Under the pieces are notes generated by a model that was given only the letters and a program-made list of their open reading frames with translations, did not search any database and was not told where the DNA came from. A program made the translations under genes and the position numbers. Positions 8,364-13,847 of a DNA stretch of 13,847 bases are shown here, in pieces. How positions within the stretch are numbered: position 1 is the stretch's first letter; the number at the start of each line of letters is the position of its first letter. This DNA is from Pseudomonadota bacterium. Its GTDB lineage: Bacteria > Pseudomonadota > Gammaproteobacteria > Steroidobacterales > Steroidobacteraceae. The stretch lies in assembly GCA_947454665.1 (NCBI GenBank), contig CANGMU010000039.1:1-13847 (forward strand), given 5' to 3'.

Positions 8364-9720
8364 CGACCTGTCCTTCGGCGGACTGCCCCGGTTCGCGGCG
8401 CAGGACGCCGGCAAGGCTGGTATCGAAAAGCAGTTTCGTAGCGCCATCGCCCGGCGGTTGCGGCAGGCGGAACCCTGACACGGAGGTCCGCAGGTCGGCA
8501 GAAAGTTCCGCGAGTTTCGAGATGGCCTGCGAGGTGCTGGTCGTCGAATCCGCGGTCTGCGCGCTGATCTCGCGCAGCACCTGCATGTTGCGGGCAACGT
8601 TCTGGCCCGACTGGGCCTGGCTGCGCGCGCTCGCGGAGATGTTGTGGACGAGCGTTGCGATCTGCTGCGAGACCAATTCGATCTCGGTCAGCGACGCACC
8701 GGCGTTCTCCGCCAGCTGAGCACCCCCCACGACGTCCGTCGTGCTGCGCTCCATGGATGCCACGGCATCGTTCGTATCAGCCTGGATGGCGCGGACAAGC
8801 GCCTCGATCTGCCGCGTGGCATTGGCTGCCCGTTCCGAGAGTCGTTGCACCTCGTCGGCGACGATCGCAAATCCACGACCGGCCTCACCCGCCATCGACG
8901 ACTGGATCGATGCATTCAGCGCGAGGATGTTGGTCTGTTCGGCGATGTCATTGATGAGCTCGACGATGTTGCCGATCTCCTGCGAGCTTTCGCCAAGCCG
9001 CTTGATGCGCTTGGAAGTCTCCTGGATCGTCTCGCGGATCGTGTTCATGCCATCGATCGTGCGGCGCACGGCCTCGCCGCCCTTGTGGGCGACATCGACC
9101 GAATGGCGCGCGACGTCCGCCGCACGTTCGGCATTGCCGGACACTTCCTCGACGGAGCCTGCCATCGTGGCGATCGATTCAGTGGCCGAAGCAATCTGTC
9201 GTGACTGGGCGGTCGATGCCTTGGCCAAGTGCTGTGCCAACGCCTGCGTCTGGCGCGTCGCCGAATCGAGCGACACCGAAGAATGGTTGATCGTCGTGAC
9301 CAAACGGCGCAGCGATTCCACCGCGACGTTGACCGAGTCGGCGATCGCGCCGGTGATGTCCTCGGTGACGGTAGCCGTCATCGTGAGGTCGCCCTGGGAC
9401 AGGCCCGAGAGTTCGTCCAGCAACTTCAGGATGGCGTCCTGGTTGCGCTGGTTCTCGCTGCGCTGGCTGTCGGCCAGCCGCGTCTGCTCGTCGGCGTCGC
9501 TGCGCGACGCGCGCAGGCTCTGGTAAAGCAAAAACAACGGCAAGAGCGCGAGGAGGGCGACGGCCGCGACGGCCCGGATCGGGATATAGCGGGGGACGCC
9601 AGCCACGACGATCGTACGATCATCGGCGAACCAGGCCATCACGGCGGCCGCAACCAGCAACAGCACCGTGAAGGTGAGCAGCCAGCCGGCACGGCCGGCA
9701 CGATGATCAGGCAGCGGCAT
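8356..9720 (-). CDS. pilJ: MCP-type receptor of the Pil-Chp system (PilJ), short form without periplasmic domain
   Basis: PilJ is the inner-membrane chemoreceptor that feeds ChpA. The 454-aa product is recognised by the PilJ-type region after TM2 (AILKLLDELSGLSQGDLTM, then TEDITGAIADSVN, residues 96-131). The MCP hairpin tip supports this (IAEQTNILALNASIQSSMAG then EAGRGFAIVADEVQRLSER, about 259-297), with the Gln-Ser-Ser-Met variant in place of the common Glu-Ala-Ala-Arg. Two hydrophobic helices lie at about 13-30 and 49-67 with only about 18 residues between them. P. aeruginosa PilJ is about 680 aa, with two periplasmic PilJ modules there. Nothing upstream can supply them, because the ATG at 9720 lies inside the end of pilI (14-nt overlap). 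The HAMP-like segment (about 68-140) and signalling coiled coil are uninterrupted. About 35 residues follow the usual-looking end (SVSGFRLPQ) and run into the chpA start. No C-terminal CheR-docking pentapeptide is seen. Confidence 0.93.
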   Translation of the reverse strand: MPLPDHRAGRAGWLLTFTVLLLVAAAVMAWFADDRTIVVAGVPRYIPIRAVAAVALLALLPLFLLYQSLRASRSDADEQTRLADSQRSENQRNQDAILKLLDELSGLSQGDLTMTATVTEDITGAIADSVNVAVESLRRLVTTINHSSVSLDSATRQTQALAQHLAKASTAQSRQIASATESIATMAGSVEEVSGNAERAADVARHSVDVAHKGGEAVRRTIDGMNTIRETIQETSKRIKRLGESSQEIGNIVELINDIAEQTNILALNASIQSSMAGEAGRGFAIVADEVQRLSERAANATRQIEALVRAIQADTNDAVASMERSTTDVVGGAQLAENAGASLTEIELVSQQIATLVHNISASARSQAQSGQNVARNMQVLREISAQTADSTTSTSQAISKLAELSADLRTSVSGFRLPQPPGDGATKLLFDTSLAGVLRREPGQSAEGQVDG

Positions 9721-10276
9721 CGAGGAACCCCGGATTTTCGACCAGCAGGCGCAGGCTCAGCACCGGCCATTGCTCGGCGCCGCGGCGAAAGGCCCCGGCA
9801 AGGTAGTTATCGCAGCCCAGCAGGGTCTGCGGTGCGGTGCCGCTGAATTCGGCATCGCCGAAACGACGGAAGCCGAGCACCTCGTCGACCAGGAAGCCGG
9901 CGGGCACATCGCGATGGTTGGCGACGATCACGCGGGTCTGGCGCGTCTGTGACGTCTCGCCGCCGCCCAGGTACTGCCGCAGGTCGATGATCGGCAGCAA
10001 CGAACCATGCACGTTGGCCAGGCCGCGGATCCAGCTTTTGGCGCCCGGGATGCGCGTGAGCTGCGGTGGCATTGCCAGGACTTCGCGCGTTTCCTCGCGT
10101 GCCACCAGGTACAGCTCGCCCGCCACCCGCAGGGCGATGCCCACCCACTCGCGGGCCGCTTGTTCCGCGGGTTGTGCCGTGGCGGCACGGCCCCGGCGAT
10201 CCAGGGCGGCCAGCAGCTCGAAGGGCTGTTCGCGCAGGTCGCGCAATGCGCTGCTTTCGTCCATGGCGTGTTTCAC
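9707..10276 (-). CDS. pilI: CheW-type adaptor PilI
   Basis: PilI bridges the receptor PilJ and the kinase ChpA and is needed for twitching motility in known systems. The 189-aa product has an N-terminal segment with REQPFELLAALDRRGR, close in layout to P. aeruginosa PilI (FQLLVDIDQRCR). One CheW domain follows, with ELYLVAREETREVLAMPP and IPGAKSWIRGLANVHGSLLP then IIDLRQYLGGG. Next come VIVANHRDVPAGFLVDEVLGF and the C-terminal VLSLRLLVENPGFLD. The chosen GTG start at 10276 overlaps the pilH stop as GTGA, typical of translational coupling. An in-frame ATG at 10264 would give 185 aa and cannot be excluded, and neither start has a strong Shine-Dalgarno. The 3' end overlaps pilJ by 14 nt. All expected parts of the family are present. 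Confidence 0.94.
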   Translation of the reverse strand: MKHAMDESSALRDLREQPFELLAALDRRGRAATAQPAEQAAREWVGIALRVAGELYLVAREETREVLAMPPQLTRIPGAKSWIRGLANVHGSLLPIIDLRQYLGGGETSQTRQTRVIVANHRDVPAGFLVDEVLGFRRFGDAEFSGTAPQTLLGCDNYLAGAFRRGAEQWPVLSLRLLVENPGFLDAAA

Positions 10277-10638
10277 GCAGCCAGCGTGGCCTGCGCCTTC
10301 TCGACCAGTTCGTCCGGCGAGACCGGCTTGACCATGTAATCGACGGCGCCCTGGCGCAGGCCCCAGATGCGATCCGTGGCCTGACCCTTCGAGGTGACCA
10401 TGACGATCGGGATGCGGTGCGTGTCCGGGTCCGCAACCAGTGCGCGCGTGGCCTGGTAGCCGTTCATGCCCGGCATGACGACATCCATGAAGATGAGGTC
10501 AGGGTGCATCTCGCGCGCCAGCCGGATGCCTTCCTGGCCATCCCCCGCGACCGCGGTCTGGTACCCCCCTCTCTCGAGCGCTTTCTTCATCACGTGCACT
10601 TCGGTCGGGGAATCGTCGACGATGAGGATCAGTGCCAT
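10273..10638 (-). CDS. pilH: Single-domain response regulator PilH
   Basis: PilH is a CheY-like receiver that takes phosphate from ChpA. In P. aeruginosa it opposes PilG and favours pilus retraction or signal drain. The product is 121 aa, the same length as P. aeruginosa PilH, and starts MALILIVDDSPTEVH. The acidic pair is Asp8-Asp9, the phosphoacceptor Asp52 (LIFMDVVMPGMNGYQATRAL), the switch Thr82 and the conserved Lys104 (YMVKPV). The WGLRQGAVDY stretch is characteristic of PilH. The ATG at 10638 is preferred over the longer frame to 10686 because it matches the family start and has GAGG at 10649-10652, spacing 10. There is no output domain. It lies 7 bp after pilG and shares a GTGA junction with pilI. 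Confidence 0.95.
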   Translation of the reverse strand: MALILIVDDSPTEVHVMKKALERGGYQTAVAGDGQEGIRLAREMHPDLIFMDVVMPGMNGYQATRALVADPDTHRIPIVMVTSKGQATDRIWGLRQGAVDYMVKPVSPDELVEKAQATLAA

Positions 10639-10645
10639 CGCGCGG

Positions 10646-11038
10646 TTACCTCGCGACCTGTGTCTGGATGGCGCCCAGCAGTTCATCCTTGGTGAAAGGC
10701 TTCGTCAGATAGTGCTCGCTGCCGACGATGCGGCCGCGTGCCCTGTCGAACAGGCCATCCTTGGATGACAGCATGACAACCGGCGTCGCCTTGAAGTCCT
10801 TGCTGTGCTTGATGAGCGCGCAGGTCTGGTAACCGTCGAGGCGCGGCATCATGATGTCGACGAAGACGATATCGGGACGATGTTCGGCGAGTTTGGCCAA
10901 GGCGTCGAAGCCATCGATGGCGGTGAAGACCTCGCAACCCTCGCGGGCCAGGAGCATCTCCGCGGTCCGTCGGATGGTCTTGCTGTCGTCGATGACCAGA
11001 ACCTTGAGGCCCTTGAGCCCTGCACTTTCGCCCGTCAC
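10646..11038 (-). CDS. pilG: Single-domain response regulator PilG
   Basis: PilG is a CheY-like receiver that promotes pilus extension, and cAMP production in P. aeruginosa, when phosphorylated by ChpA. The 130-aa product shows Asp17-Asp18 (VLVIDDSKTIRRTAEMLL), phosphoacceptor Asp61 (IVFVDIMMPRLDGYQTCALI), Ser91 in the switch position and Lys113 (YLTKPF). The segments SSKDGLFDRARGRIVGSE and KDELLGAIQTQV are nearly those of P. aeruginosa PilG. The start is taken as GTG at 11038, because GGAG at 11049-11052 lies 10 nt upstream and the short leader (MTGESAGLKG) fits the family. The ATG at 11065 would add nine residues and has no good Shine-Dalgarno. It is the first gene of the minus-strand operon, divergent from gshB. 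Confidence 0.95.
   Translation of the reverse strand: MTGESAGLKGLKVLVIDDSKTIRRTAEMLLAREGCEVFTAIDGFDALAKLAEHRPDIVFVDIMMPRLDGYQTCALIKHSKDFKATPVVMLSSKDGLFDRARGRIVGSEHYLTKPFTKDELLGAIQTQVAR
10648..10652 (-). promoter_or_regulatory. Ribosome binding site of pilH abutting the pilG stop codon
   Basis: On the minus strand GAGGTAA joins the Shine-Dalgarno to the pilG stop TAA (10646-10648), with about 10 nt to the pilH ATG. The same layout recurs at the chpA/chpC junction. It settles the pilH start and suggests coupling. Confidence 0.6.
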
Positions 11039-11048
11039 GGTCTCTGAT

Positions 11049-11052
11049 CTCC
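11049..11052 (-). promoter_or_regulatory. Ribosome binding site that favours the GTG start of pilG
   Basis: GGAG on the minus strand lies 10 nt before GTG 11038, the same spacing as the sites of pilH and chpC. No comparable site precedes the in-frame ATG at 11065. Confidence 0.55.
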
Positions 11053-11089
11053 ATGCGGTTGACATGGCACCGCAGATGCAAGGTCTTTT

Positions 11090-11119
11090 AACATACGGTC
11101 GCAGGCCCTGCCATGTGAC
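11090..11119 (-). promoter_or_regulatory. Candidate sigma-70-like promoter of the pil-chp operon
   Basis: On the minus strand a -10-like TATGTT (11095-11090) lies 18 nt after a -35-like GTCACA (11119-11114). Each matches the consensus at four of six positions. Transcription would begin near 11083, leaving a leader of about 45 nt before the GTG start of pilG. The match is modest and the call is inference; it is the best candidate I could find in the 125-bp divergent gap. Confidence 0.3.
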
Positions 11120-11144
11120 GGCCCGCACGTTTGGCAAACGTCAC
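11101..11144. promoter_or_regulatory. Cluster of inverted repeats in the pilG-gshB intergenic region (candidate operator or leader hairpin)
   Basis: Three inverted repeats are visible. GCAGG-C-CCTGC spans 11101-11111. A perfect 15-bp palindrome ACGTTTG-G-CAAACGT spans 11127-11141. GTGACG (11115-11120) is mirrored by CGTCAC (11139-11144), which encloses the left part of the palindrome. The 15-bp element ends 22 nt before the gshB ATG, just ahead of its Shine-Dalgarno (AAGGA, 11152-11156). It could be a protein-binding site, or in RNA a six-pair stem with a GGC loop in the gshB leader. It also lies upstream of the candidate pilG promoter, so one site could affect both genes. Its cognate regulator is unknown. 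Confidence 0.4.
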
Positions 11145-11163
11145 CCAAAGCAAGGAATCCTCG

Positions 11164-12129
11164 ATGGCAGCGCCCTACCGCCTGGCCGTGGTCATGGACC
11201 CGATCAGCGACATCAAATATGCGAAGGACACCACCCTCGCGATGCTGCTGGCTGCGCAAGCGCGCGGCTACCAGCTGACCTACCTCGAATTGCATGACCT
11301 CTCGCTGCGGGACGGCGTGGCGCTGGGCCGGGGCCGCGCCCTGACCGTGCATGCGGATCCGAACCATTGGTACGACCTCGGCGAGCCCGTCGTCGAGCCA
11401 CTGGGCGGCTTCGACGTCGTACTGATGCGCAAGGACCCACCCTTCGACACCGAATTCATCTACTCGACCTACATCCTCGAGCGTGCGGAAGACGCGGGCG
11501 CACTGGTCGTGAACCGTCCGCGCGGCCTGCGCGACATGAACGAGAAGGTCTACACGGCCTGGTTCCCGGACCTCTGCGCGCCGACGCTCATCACGCGAAA
11601 CATGGACGACATGGCAGCCTTCGCCGCCGAACATGGCCGTGTGGTCGCGAAACCGCTGCATGGCATGGGCGGTCGATCGATCTTCGTCGTTGATCCGACG
11701 GACAAGAACATGCGCGTCGTGTTCGAGACGCTCACGGCTTACGGCAGCCAATACGCCATCGTGCAGCGCTACCTGCCCGAAATCACCGAAACGGGCGACT
11801 CCCGGGTCCTGGTCATCGACGGCGAAGCAGCGCCCTATGCCCTCGCGCGCATGCCGTCAGCCTCCGACCACCGCGGCAACCTGGCCGCGGGCGGCACCGG
11901 CGTCGGTCGGCCGCTCAACGAGCGCGACCGCGAGATCGTGGCGCGCATCGGGCCGGTGCTGCGTGACGCGGGCATGCTGTTCGTCGGGCTCGACGTGATC
12001 GGCGGCTTCGTCACCGAGATCAACGTGACGAGCCCGACCGGCGTGCGCGAACTCGACAAGAAGTTCGGCACCGACATCGCAGGCCTTCTGATCGACGCGA
12101 TCACGAAGCGTCTGGCCGCACGGAGCTGA
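11164..12129 (+). CDS. gshB: Glutathione synthetase
   Basis: GshB joins gamma-glutamylcysteine and glycine with ATP to make glutathione in the cytoplasm. The 321-aa length is that of the bacterial ATP-grasp enzyme (E. coli 316). It aligns by eye along its length: AVVMDPISDIKYAKDTTLAM (about 9-28), LMRKDPPFDTEFIYSTYILE (about 87-106), the VAKPLHGMGGRSIFVV nucleotide-binding block and the GNLAAGGTG loop. The metal-binding GLDVIGGFVTEINVTSPTGV closes the ATP-grasp fold. The ATG at 11164 is chosen over an upstream TTG at 11131 because of its Shine-Dalgarno (AAGGA, spacing 7) and because the protein begins like E. coli GshB. All catalytic blocks are intact. The gene is divergent from pilG and 12 bp ahead of the TonB-like gene, as in P. 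aeruginosa. Confidence 0.97.
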   Translation: MAAPYRLAVVMDPISDIKYAKDTTLAMLLAAQARGYQLTYLELHDLSLRDGVALGRGRALTVHADPNHWYDLGEPVVEPLGGFDVVLMRKDPPFDTEFIYSTYILERAEDAGALVVNRPRGLRDMNEKVYTAWFPDLCAPTLITRNMDDMAAFAAEHGRVVAKPLHGMGGRSIFVVDPTDKNMRVVFETLTAYGSQYAIVQRYLPEITETGDSRVLVIDGEAAPYALARMPSASDHRGNLAAGGTGVGRPLNERDREIVARIGPVLRDAGMLFVGLDVIGGFVTEINVTSPTGVRELDKKFGTDIAGLLIDAITKRLAARS

Positions 12130-12141
12130 CGCCGGCACGCC

Positions 12142-13056
12142 ATGCCCTCGCAGGACGCTGTTCATTTCGGCCCCGGAGACCGGCACCGCGAGGAACTGCG
12201 GCTCGCCCGGCGCCGACTCCTGCGGATGCTGGCCTTGGCGATCGGCGCGCATGGACTGGTTTTCGCGGGCTTGCGGTTCAGCGGTGCCTGGCCGGACAGC
12301 AGCCTGCAGAGGGGTCTCGAAGTGCGGCTCGTGTCGAACGAACTGCCCGAATCGCGCCATAACGACACGGCGACTTATCTATCGCAGCGGACACAACTGG
12401 GCGCCGGCAACACGCAGGAACAGATTGCAGCCCGCACACCCGGCGGAGCCAGCGCCGGCAGCCCGCCACCAACCGAGTACCGGAAGGCCGAGGCCGTGCC
12501 GGGTGACGACCTGGAGCGCCTGGCCACTTCGCAGCCGCGCGCCCGCATTGCGTACGTCACGCGGGCACAAGACGAGCAGCCTGAGGTACCGGACCCTGCC
12601 TTGCCCCTGCTGCTGGGCAAGGGCGAGACCGCAGCACGCCCGCCGGGCCCTGACACCGATGAAGACCTCGCGCTGCGCGGCAGGCCGCGGGATGAGCTCT
12701 ACATCACGCCGGACACGCGCGCTTCGGAACTCGCCCCCTACCTGGACAGCTGGCGTCGGCGCGTCGAGAAGGTCGGCACGCTGAACTACCCCACGGCTGC
12801 GGCGCGCCGCAACCTGAAAGGCAATCCGGTCATCGAGGTGACGCTGCGCCAGGATGGCGCGCTGAAGTCCGCGGTGATCCGGCGCAGCAGCGGACACCCG
12901 GAAATCGACGCCGCTGCGCTGCAGATCCTGCGCCTGGCAAGCCCTTACGACCCCTTCCCGCCGACGCTCGCCGCGCGCTATCGCGCCCTGCATTTCGCGT
13001 ATGAATGGCAGTTCGTCGGCGGCCGCCTCGGCACCCGCGTGTCCTCGCTTCCTTGA
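12142..13056 (+). CDS. tonB3: TonB-like energy transducer (TonB3 position)
   Basis: TonB proteins pass proton-motive force from ExbB/ExbD in the inner membrane to outer-membrane partners. The 304-aa product has an N-terminal cytoplasmic segment of about 26 residues and one membrane helix (about 27-46, LRMLALAIGAHGLVFAGL). His37 lies inside this helix, at the place of the functional His20 of E. coli TonB. A long, mixed-charge periplasmic linker (about 50-195) follows, and then a TonB C-terminal domain (about 205-297; YLDSWRRRVEKVGTLNYP, NPVIEVTLRQDGALKS, SSGHPEIDAAALQILRLASP). The classical Pro-Glu/Pro-Lys repeat is absent. Position between gshB and yqgE matches PA0406 (tonB3), reported as needed for normal twitching and pilus assembly in P. 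aeruginosa. The fold call is firm; the pilus role is inferred from synteny. No clear Shine-Dalgarno was found. Confidence 0.88.
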   Translation: MPSQDAVHFGPGDRHREELRLARRRLLRMLALAIGAHGLVFAGLRFSGAWPDSSLQRGLEVRLVSNELPESRHNDTATYLSQRTQLGAGNTQEQIAARTPGGASAGSPPPTEYRKAEAVPGDDLERLATSQPRARIAYVTRAQDEQPEVPDPALPLLLGKGETAARPPGPDTDEDLALRGRPRDELYITPDTRASELAPYLDSWRRRVEKVGTLNYPTAAARRNLKGNPVIEVTLRQDGALKSAVIRRSSGHPEIDAAALQILRLASPYDPFPPTLAARYRALHFAYEWQFVGGRLGTRVSSLP

Positions 13057-13088
13057 GCCCGCGGGGGGCCGCCCCCATACTTGAAACC

Positions 13089-13646
13089 ATGCAGAACAGC
13101 CTCACCAGCCAGCTCCTCGTGGCGATGCCCGCGATGGACGATCCGACTTTCGCCCAGACCGTCACGCTGGTCTGCGAGCACGGCGAAAAGGGTGCGCTGG
13201 GCATCGTGCTGAACAAGCCACTGCCGATGAAATTCGGCGAAGTGCTGACGCAGATGAAGCTGACGCCGTCCGACCCGGCGTTGTCCGATCGGCCCGTCCT
13301 GCGCGGCGGTCCGCTCTATCCGGACCGCGGCTTCGTGCTACACCGCCCGGGCGGCAAATGGGATTCGACGCATCGCATTTCCGATGCCGTGCAGGTCACG
13401 ACCTCGAAAGATGTGCTCACCGCGATCGCGAAGGGCGAAGGCCCGGCCGATGCCTTCATCGCGCTGGGCTATGCGGGCTGGGAAGCCGGCCAGCTCGAGC
13501 AGGAAATCAAGGACAACGCCTGGCTGACGCTGCCCTTCGATGACGGCATGACCTTCGGCTTGCCCTTGGAAGAGCGCTGGCCCGCGGCCTGGAGCCGCCT
13601 GGGCATCGACGTCTCGCTGATCAGCCAGTTCGCCGGCCACGCCTGA
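13089..13646 (+). CDS. yqgE: YqgE/AlgH family protein (UPF0301)
   Basis: This 185-aa protein belongs to the YqgE/AlgH family, conserved small proteins of no settled biochemical role, linked by name to alginate regulation in Pseudomonas. The length matches the family (about 185-190). Family blocks are SLTSQLLVAMPAMDDPTF at the N-terminus, TVTLVCEHGEKGALGIVLNK, VLRGGPLYPDRGFVLHRPGG and AFIALGYAGWEAGQLEQEI, then DNAWLTLPFD. The ATG at 13089 is chosen because the product then begins MQNSLTSQ as relatives do. The frame is open back to 13005, but that part overlaps the end of the TonB-like gene and has no family similarity. It sits 32 bp after that gene and one base before ruvX, the usual yqgE-yqgF order in gammaproteobacteria. 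The ribosome binding site is weak. Confidence 0.95.
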   Translation: MQNSLTSQLLVAMPAMDDPTFAQTVTLVCEHGEKGALGIVLNKPLPMKFGEVLTQMKLTPSDPALSDRPVLRGGPLYPDRGFVLHRPGGKWDSTHRISDAVQVTTSKDVLTAIAKGEGPADAFIALGYAGWEAGQLEQEIKDNAWLTLPFDDGMTFGLPLEERWPAAWSRLGIDVSLISQFAGHA

Positions 13647-13647
13647 C

Positions 13648-13847
13648 GTGGCCAGTGGACGCGCCCGCCTGGTACTGGCCTTCGATTTCGGCCTGCGCCG
13701 CATCGGCGTGGCGACCGGCGACACCCTCACCGGCGGCGCCACGCCGCGCCGCGCAATCTTCAATCCACCGGGCGGCATCGACTGGGCGGCCGTGCAGAAG
13801 GAAATCGCGACCATCGGTCCCGACCTGCTGCTGGTCGGCGCGCCCTA
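13648..13847 (+). CDS. ruvX: Putative pre-16S rRNA nuclease / Holliday junction resolvase-like protein YqgF (RuvX), 3' end cut by window
   Basis: The frame opens with GTG at 13648, one base after the yqgE stop, and runs out of the window after 66 codons. It shows the RNase H-like first strand of YqgF, LVLAFDFGLRRIGVATGD, with the predicted metal-binding Asp13. LTGGATPRR follows, then IDWAAVQKEI and a second strand PDLLLVGAP. YqgF/RuvX is implicated in maturation of the 16S rRNA 5' end and was earlier proposed as a resolvase. The remaining catalytic residues lie beyond the edge, so integrity cannot be judged. The order yqgE-yqgF supports the call. Confidence 0.9.
   Translation, partial: MASGRARLVLAFDFGLRRIGVATGDTLTGGATPRRAIFNPPGGIDWAAVQKEIATIGPDLLLVGAP

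Noticed and set aside
8364..8597. N-terminal extension of ChpA by 78 residues
   Set aside because: The extra residues are Arg/Pro/Cys-rich, antisense-frame-like sequence read inside pilJ. The ATG at 8363 has a good Shine-Dalgarno (AAGGA) and starts a sequence that looks like ChpA.
11059..11064. Perfect TTGACA -35 box on the + strand upstream of gshB
   Set aside because: The nearest -10-like TAACAT (11089-11094) is 24 nt away, too far, and no acceptable -10 occurs at 16-18 nt. It probably arises by chance at the pilG N-terminal/leader sequence.
13005..13088. Longer start of YqgE overlapping the TonB-like gene
   Set aside because: The added residues are Arg/Pro-rich and absent from the family, whose members begin at the MQNSLTSQ-like segment.
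1..13847. Mobile elements, CRISPR arrays, tRNA or phage genes
   Set aside because: No direct-repeat arrays, transposase or integrase motifs, or tRNA-like cloverleaf were noticed, and the gene order is that of a conserved core locus.

Overview
The window is a dense, high-GC stretch of chromosomal DNA, by eye about two thirds G+C, with ten genes and almost no intergenic space. The gene order matches the type IV pilus chemosensory locus of gammaproteobacteria: ruvX-yqgE-tonB3-gshB facing pilG-pilH-pilI-pilJ-chpA-chpC. In Pseudomonas aeruginosa these genes sit side by side as PA0404-PA0408 and onward. I infer a high-GC gammaproteobacterium, perhaps near Xanthomonadales, Nevskiales or Steroidobacterales. 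This placement rests on synteny and protein similarity recalled by eye, not on a search.

Region 1 (1-2571, + strand) holds the 3' part of an old yellow enzyme family flavin reductase, cut by the window edge, and a Tat-exported PhoD-like phosphatase/phosphodiesterase. PhoD converges on the next operon with only 4 bp between the stop codons.

Region 2 (2576-11038, - strand) is the Pil-Chp operon, read right to left. It encodes two single-domain response regulators (PilG, PilH), a CheW-type adaptor (PilI), an MCP-type receptor (PilJ), a giant CheA-type hybrid kinase (ChpA) and a second CheW-like protein (ChpC). In the known system PilJ signals through PilI/ChpC to ChpA, which phosphorylates PilG and PilH to control pilus extension, retraction and surface sensing. 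Two things are unusual. PilJ is only 454 residues and its two membrane helices are joined by about 18 residues, so the periplasmic sensing domain is missing. ChpA is only 1765 residues, with three intact histidine phosphotransfer domains and three N-terminal modules that look degenerate. No CheR-type (pilK) or CheB-type (chpB) adaptation gene lies within the cluster. Together this looks like a minimised Pil-Chp pathway whose input must come from somewhere other than a periplasmic ligand domain.

Region 3 (11039-11163) is the only real intergenic regulatory region. It is divergent between pilG and gshB and carries a 15-bp palindrome and other inverted repeats.

Region 4 (11164-13847, + strand) is a tight run of gshB (glutathione synthetase), a TonB-like protein (tonB3 position), yqgE/algH and the 5' part of ruvX/yqgF, cut by the window edge.

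I saw no tRNA or rRNA gene, CRISPR array, insertion sequence or phage gene, and no sign of recent transfer.
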